Assembly: GCF_018614035.1 (NCBI RefSeq)
Contig: NZ_JAGGPA010000020.1
Span: forward strand, 1-64,000
From: Streptomyces sp. ISL-96
Lineage (GTDB): Bacteria > Actinomycetota > Actinomycetes > Streptomycetales > Streptomycetaceae
DNA: 64,000 bases
Direction of reading: 5' to 3'
In this document: piece after piece, positions 61,221 through 64,000 of the stretch
Numbering within the stretch: position 1 is the first letter of the stretch
Layout: every line of letters starts with the position of its first letter
Made by a program: the position numbers and the translations under genes
The notes under the pieces: model-generated
What the model saw: the letters and a program-made list of their open reading frames with translations, nothing else
Told to the model about the DNA's origin: nothing
The model's database searches: none

Positions 61221-62054
61221 CTACACCGGCTGCGGCGCGAAGGACAGCAGCTCGTCCAAGCCCGGCTGGACGACGGCGCAGCTGTTCTCGGGAACCTCGT
61301 TCCAGACGCCCGGAAGATCACCCAATGGCTCGGACACTATGAGGCGCGTCTCCGCGGAGACGCCCCGCAGGAAATCGAGGTCGGGGTGGAGCGCCCGCAC
61401 GGCGTCGGCGCGGCTGCTGTAGAAGAGCGACCGCGATGCCCCCTGGCTCGAGTACCGGAAAGCCCACAGCCGCTCACCGTCGGTCACCGCGATGGTCATC
61501 TGGAGCGGAAACTCCACCCCGTGCTCCCGGCACAGCCCTTCTACCAGCCCGGCCATCCGGGCAACAGCACCCGGTGCGTCCTGGTCCAGACCCAGGGTGA
61601 TCGCCAGGTAGAACATCACTTCCGAATCCGTCGACCCTTCGAGCAGGGAGAACAGCGTGGGGTCGATGGCCAGACAGAGATCGCGCCGCATCCGGTGGAA
61701 ATCGGCGATCGCACCGTTGTGCATCCACATCCACCGGCCGTGGCGAAAGGGGTGGCAGTTCGTCTGCTGCACGGCCGCACCGGTCGAGGCGCGGACATGA
61801 GCGAAGAACAGCGGCGAGCGAACGTGGTCCGCGATCTCCTGCAGGTTGCGGTTGTTCCAGGCGGGGCCCGTGTCCCGGACGATGGCGGGCGTACCCGCGT
61901 CGGATCCGTACCAGCCGATGCCGAATCCGTCGCCGTTGGTCGTCTCGACCCCCATCCGTGAATGGAGACTCTGGTCGATCAGGGAGTGGGCGGGCTTGTA
62001 CAGAATGTCACCCAGCAGAACAGGGGTTCCGGAGTAGGCAAGCCATCGGCACAT
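61221..62054 (-). CDS. Class II glutamine amidotransferase
   Basis: The 277-residue protein has the catalytic Cys2 directly after the initiator (MCRWLAYSG), then TTNGDGFGIGWYGSDAGTPA, FFAHVRASTGAAVQQTNCHP and WMWMHNGAIADFHRMRRDLC, the pattern of YafJ/EgtC-like Ntn-type amidotransferases. It releases ammonia from glutamine or hydrolyses a gamma-glutamyl bond; no partner (such as egtB/D) is nearby, so the role is open. ATG 62054 follows GGGGAG. The N-terminal Cys fixes the start, although the frame is open upstream. Confidence 0.88.
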   Translation of the reverse strand: MCRWLAYSGTPVLLGDILYKPAHSLIDQSLHSRMGVETTNGDGFGIGWYGSDAGTPAIVRDTGPAWNNRNLQEIADHVRSPLFFAHVRASTGAAVQQTNCHPFRHGRWMWMHNGAIADFHRMRRDLCLAIDPTLFSLLEGSTDSEVMFYLAITLGLDQDAPGAVARMAGLVEGLCREHGVEFPLQMTIAVTDGERLWAFRYSSQGASRSLFYSSRADAVRALHPDLDFLRGVSAETRLIVSEPLGDLPGVWNEVPENSCAVVQPGLDELLSFAPQPV

Positions 62055-62175
62055 GGAGAGCACTCCCCTTTCGGTCGACGCCGCCCGCGTCGCGCGACGG
62101 CCACGGCGCGCCACGGGCGCCGGGCCGCTCGTCCTCTGGGCGGATGCCCCGCATCACCGGCGGGAAACAGCCGGC

Positions 62176-62871
62176 TCAGGTGCCGGACTTCCGGCCGTAG
62201 ACGAAGACGTCGTCGCCGTTGCGGAGCATGCTCCAGTACTTCGTGGCGTCGCTTTTCGTCATGTTTACGCACCCGTGCGAGCCGGGCGGCGCCCAGACGC
62301 TGATACCGACGGAGTGGAAGGCCTGTCCGCCGTCGAAGAACTGGCTGTACGGCATCGGCACGTTGTACAGGCTGGACACGTGGTCGATGTTCCGCCAGTA
62401 GATCTTCTTCAGGCCGGTGCGGGTCTCGTAGCCGTTACGGCCGGTACGCACCGGGACCGGTCCGTACGCCAGCTCCTTGCCGTCCTGGATCCAGCTGAGC
62501 TGGAGTGTCAGGTCGACGCAGGCGATACGGCCCTTGTTCGTCGGGCACTTGCCGGCCCTGTTCGGGTTCTTCCCGACAGCCTTCTGCTTGTTCATGAGGT
62601 CCATGACGCCCCAGGTGATGGGGCCGGCGAACCCGGCGTTCGGACTGATCGAGTGTTTCGTCTGGAATGCCTGGATCGCCTTGCAGTCGGCGGACGACTG
62701 CCTTCCGTCCACCGGGCGGCCGAGGAACTTCTCGACCTGCTTCTGGTAGGTCCCGGTCCGCGTCGTGCACGACGCGGCCTGAGCCGTTGTGCTTCCCATC
62801 ACCACAGTCAGCGGGGCCACCAGTGCGGTGATCCCGAGCATGACAATTCCTCTTCGGCGTATGTCACTCAC
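62176..62871 (-). CDS. L,D-transpeptidase with peptidoglycan-binding domain
   Basis: The 231-residue protein has a signal peptide (VMLGITALVAPLTVVMGSTT, cleavage AQA-A), a short peptidoglycan-binding region (RPVDGRQSSADCKAIQAFQT) and a YkuD domain with MPYSQFFDGGQAFHSVGISV and the catalytic SHGCVNM. It would cross-link peptidoglycan stems 3-3 outside the membrane. GTG 62871 has GGAGGGG six bases upstream; earlier in-frame starts are shadows. Divergent from the guanine deaminase gene. Confidence 0.9.
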   Translation of the reverse strand: MSDIRRRGIVMLGITALVAPLTVVMGSTTAQAASCTTRTGTYQKQVEKFLGRPVDGRQSSADCKAIQAFQTKHSISPNAGFAGPITWGVMDLMNKQKAVGKNPNRAGKCPTNKGRIACVDLTLQLSWIQDGKELAYGPVPVRTGRNGYETRTGLKKIYWRNIDHVSSLYNVPMPYSQFFDGGQAFHSVGISVWAPPGSHGCVNMTKSDATKYWSMLRNGDDVFVYGRKSGT

Positions 62872-63065
62872 GGCTGTCCCCTCCTTGTCCGCGCGCATTT
62901 CACGTTCCGTGTGGTAGACGGCGGAGAGGCCGGAGGAGTTGCGCGCAAGAAGGAGACGGTTCCGTAACTCCGTGCCGCGGCAGGGTGCGGTGCATACGGG
63001 TGAGACACCGGTGGCGCGTGGGAGTCCTGCGACGGTGGAGCGGCGGGTCCGAGGAAGCTCGGGCT

Positions 63066-64000
63066 GTGAGTGACGAGAAAGCAACACACGCCTCCGGGCC
63101 CGGTCGTCGAAGCCTGCTGGCCGGTATGGGCGCGGCCGCGGTTCCGGCCATGGCTCTTTCCGCCCCGTCTGCGGCCCATGCCATCGGCCGGGCGGTTCAC
63201 GCGCCGCCCCGTACCGGGCAGCAGCAGACACACCCGACCGTGGTGTTCGGCCACGTGCTGCACTTCCTCGAGGATCCGGGTGACCCGCCCGACCCCACGG
63301 CATGGGAACTGTTCGAGGACGGAGCACTCGCGATCGGCGGGGACGGCACGGTCACCTACGCCGGGCCGGCCAGTGACCTGCCGGAGCGGCTGCGCCGTGG
63401 CGCGCGGACGATCGACCACCGCGGGCGGCTGATCGTGCCGGGATTTGTCGACACCCACATTCACGCCGCACAAGTGGACGTGATCGCCTCCTACGGCAAG
63501 CAGTTGCTGGAGTGGCTCGAGACATACGTTTTCCCGGCGGAGGCCAGGTTCGACCGGGCGGCGCACGCCCGGGCGCTGGCCGGATTCTTCCTCGACCGGC
63601 TGCTGGCGGCCGGAACCACGACCGCGACCGTGTTTCCCACCATCCATCCCGCCTCGGTGGACGCGTTCTTCGAGCAGTCGCTGCAGCGGGGGCTGCGCAT
63701 GCTGTGCGGCAAGGTGCTGATGGACCGGGAGCCGTACGCACCGGCCTACCTCCGTGACCGCAGCGTCGCCGAGGCCGAGCAGCAGACGCGTGAGCTGATC
63801 GGCCGCTGGCACGGCAAGGAGCGCCTGGGATACAGCGTCACGCCCCGCTTCGCCCCGACTTCGACCGAGCCGATGCTGGCCATGACCGGCCGGCTGCTCG
63901 AAGAGCACCCCGACCTGTGGCTGCAGACCCACGCGGCGGAGAACAAGGACGAAGTCGCGCTGGTGAAGAAGCTGTTCGGCGGCCGCTCCTACATCGACGT
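63066..64000 (+). CDS. guaD: Guanine deaminase with Tat-type signal peptide, 3' end outside window
   Basis: The first 311 residues are visible. The catalytic part has LIVPGFVDTHIHAAQVDVIA with the metal HxH, GKQLLEWLETYVFPAEARFD, LGYSVTPRFAPTSTEPMLAM and WLQTHAAENKDEVALVKKLF, all typical of guanine deaminase, which converts guanine to xanthine. Uniquely, an N-terminal extension reads GRRSLLAGMGAAAVPAMALS then APSAAHA, a twin-arginine signal with an AXA site. GTG 63066 has GAGGAAG upstream and starts the signal peptide. The protein would thus be exported folded with its metal, which is unusual for a purine-salvage enzyme. Confidence 0.85.
   Translation, partial: MSDEKATHASGPGRRSLLAGMGAAAVPAMALSAPSAAHAIGRAVHAPPRTGQQQTHPTVVFGHVLHFLEDPGDPPDPTAWELFEDGALAIGGDGTVTYAGPASDLPERLRRGARTIDHRGRLIVPGFVDTHIHAAQVDVIASYGKQLLEWLETYVFPAEARFDRAAHARALAGFFLDRLLAAGTTTATVFPTIHPASVDAFFEQSLQRGLRMLCGKVLMDREPYAPAYLRDRSVAEAEQQTRELIGRWHGKERLGYSVTPRFAPTSTEPMLAMTGRLLEEHPDLWLQTHAAENKDEVALVKKLFGGRSYID

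Overview
The window comes from a high-GC actinomycete, almost certainly a Streptomyces or close relative. The evidence is the extreme third-position GC, frequent GTG starts, ATGA/GTGA coupled starts, an actinobacterial initiator tRNA, F420/LLM-type oxidoreductases, Trypco2 and SUKH-family proteins, XapX proteins and a complete mce lipid-transport operon. All calls are by reading; no database search was run.

Left part (about 1-25 kb) looks like accessory, chromosome-arm DNA. Intact genes sit among broken genes and fragments of five insertion-sequence families or groups (IS110, two IS5-like, IS21, IS481). It holds a quercetin-dioxygenase-type cupin with a nearby deletion scar of a second cupin copy next to two XapX genes; a small peptide coupled to an ABC exporter; a Kdo-8-phosphate synthase/SIS isomerase pair; an orphan sugar-binding lipoprotein; a stand-alone OLD-type TOPRIM protein; a Trypco2 + trypsin/STAND-NTPase/TPR conflict module; two tandem paralogous DHA2-type MFS exporters; and LLM oxidoreductases.

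Middle part (25-47 kb) is mixed: NadE; a secreted beta-propeller protein coupled to a SUKH-like protein with a divergent TetR; a vWA/MoxR/unknown three-gene cassette; the initiator tRNA; a methyltransferase/TetR pair whose operators overlap the methyltransferase start; an SGNH hydrolase; an ABC-2 exporter divergent from a two-component system; and a PAS-PAS-GAF-PP2C phosphatase.

Right part (47-64 kb) is orderly and core-like: a secreted lytic transglycosylase, an ECF sigma factor with a membrane-spanning tail, and a tightly packed mce operon (ATPase, two permeases, MceA-F, two Mce-associated membrane proteins). A conserved promoter-like block precedes both the transglycosylase and the mce operon, with the sigma gene between them; I infer that this sigma factor may control both. 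A small kinase, a class II glutamine amidotransferase, an L,D-transpeptidase and a Tat-signal guanine deaminase (cut by the window end) follow.

Several otherwise good genes carry single-base frameshifts, mostly in G or C runs (XapX, kdsA, the trypsin/NTPase, the SGNH hydrolase, probably the first MFS gene). Either this arm is decaying or the assembly has residual homopolymer errors, and raw reads would decide. The most interesting items are the Trypco2/trypsin/NTPase module, the membrane-anchored sigma factor with its shared promoter block, the cupin operator duplication and deletion scar, the Kdo gene pair in a Gram-positive, and the peptide/ABC exporter pair.
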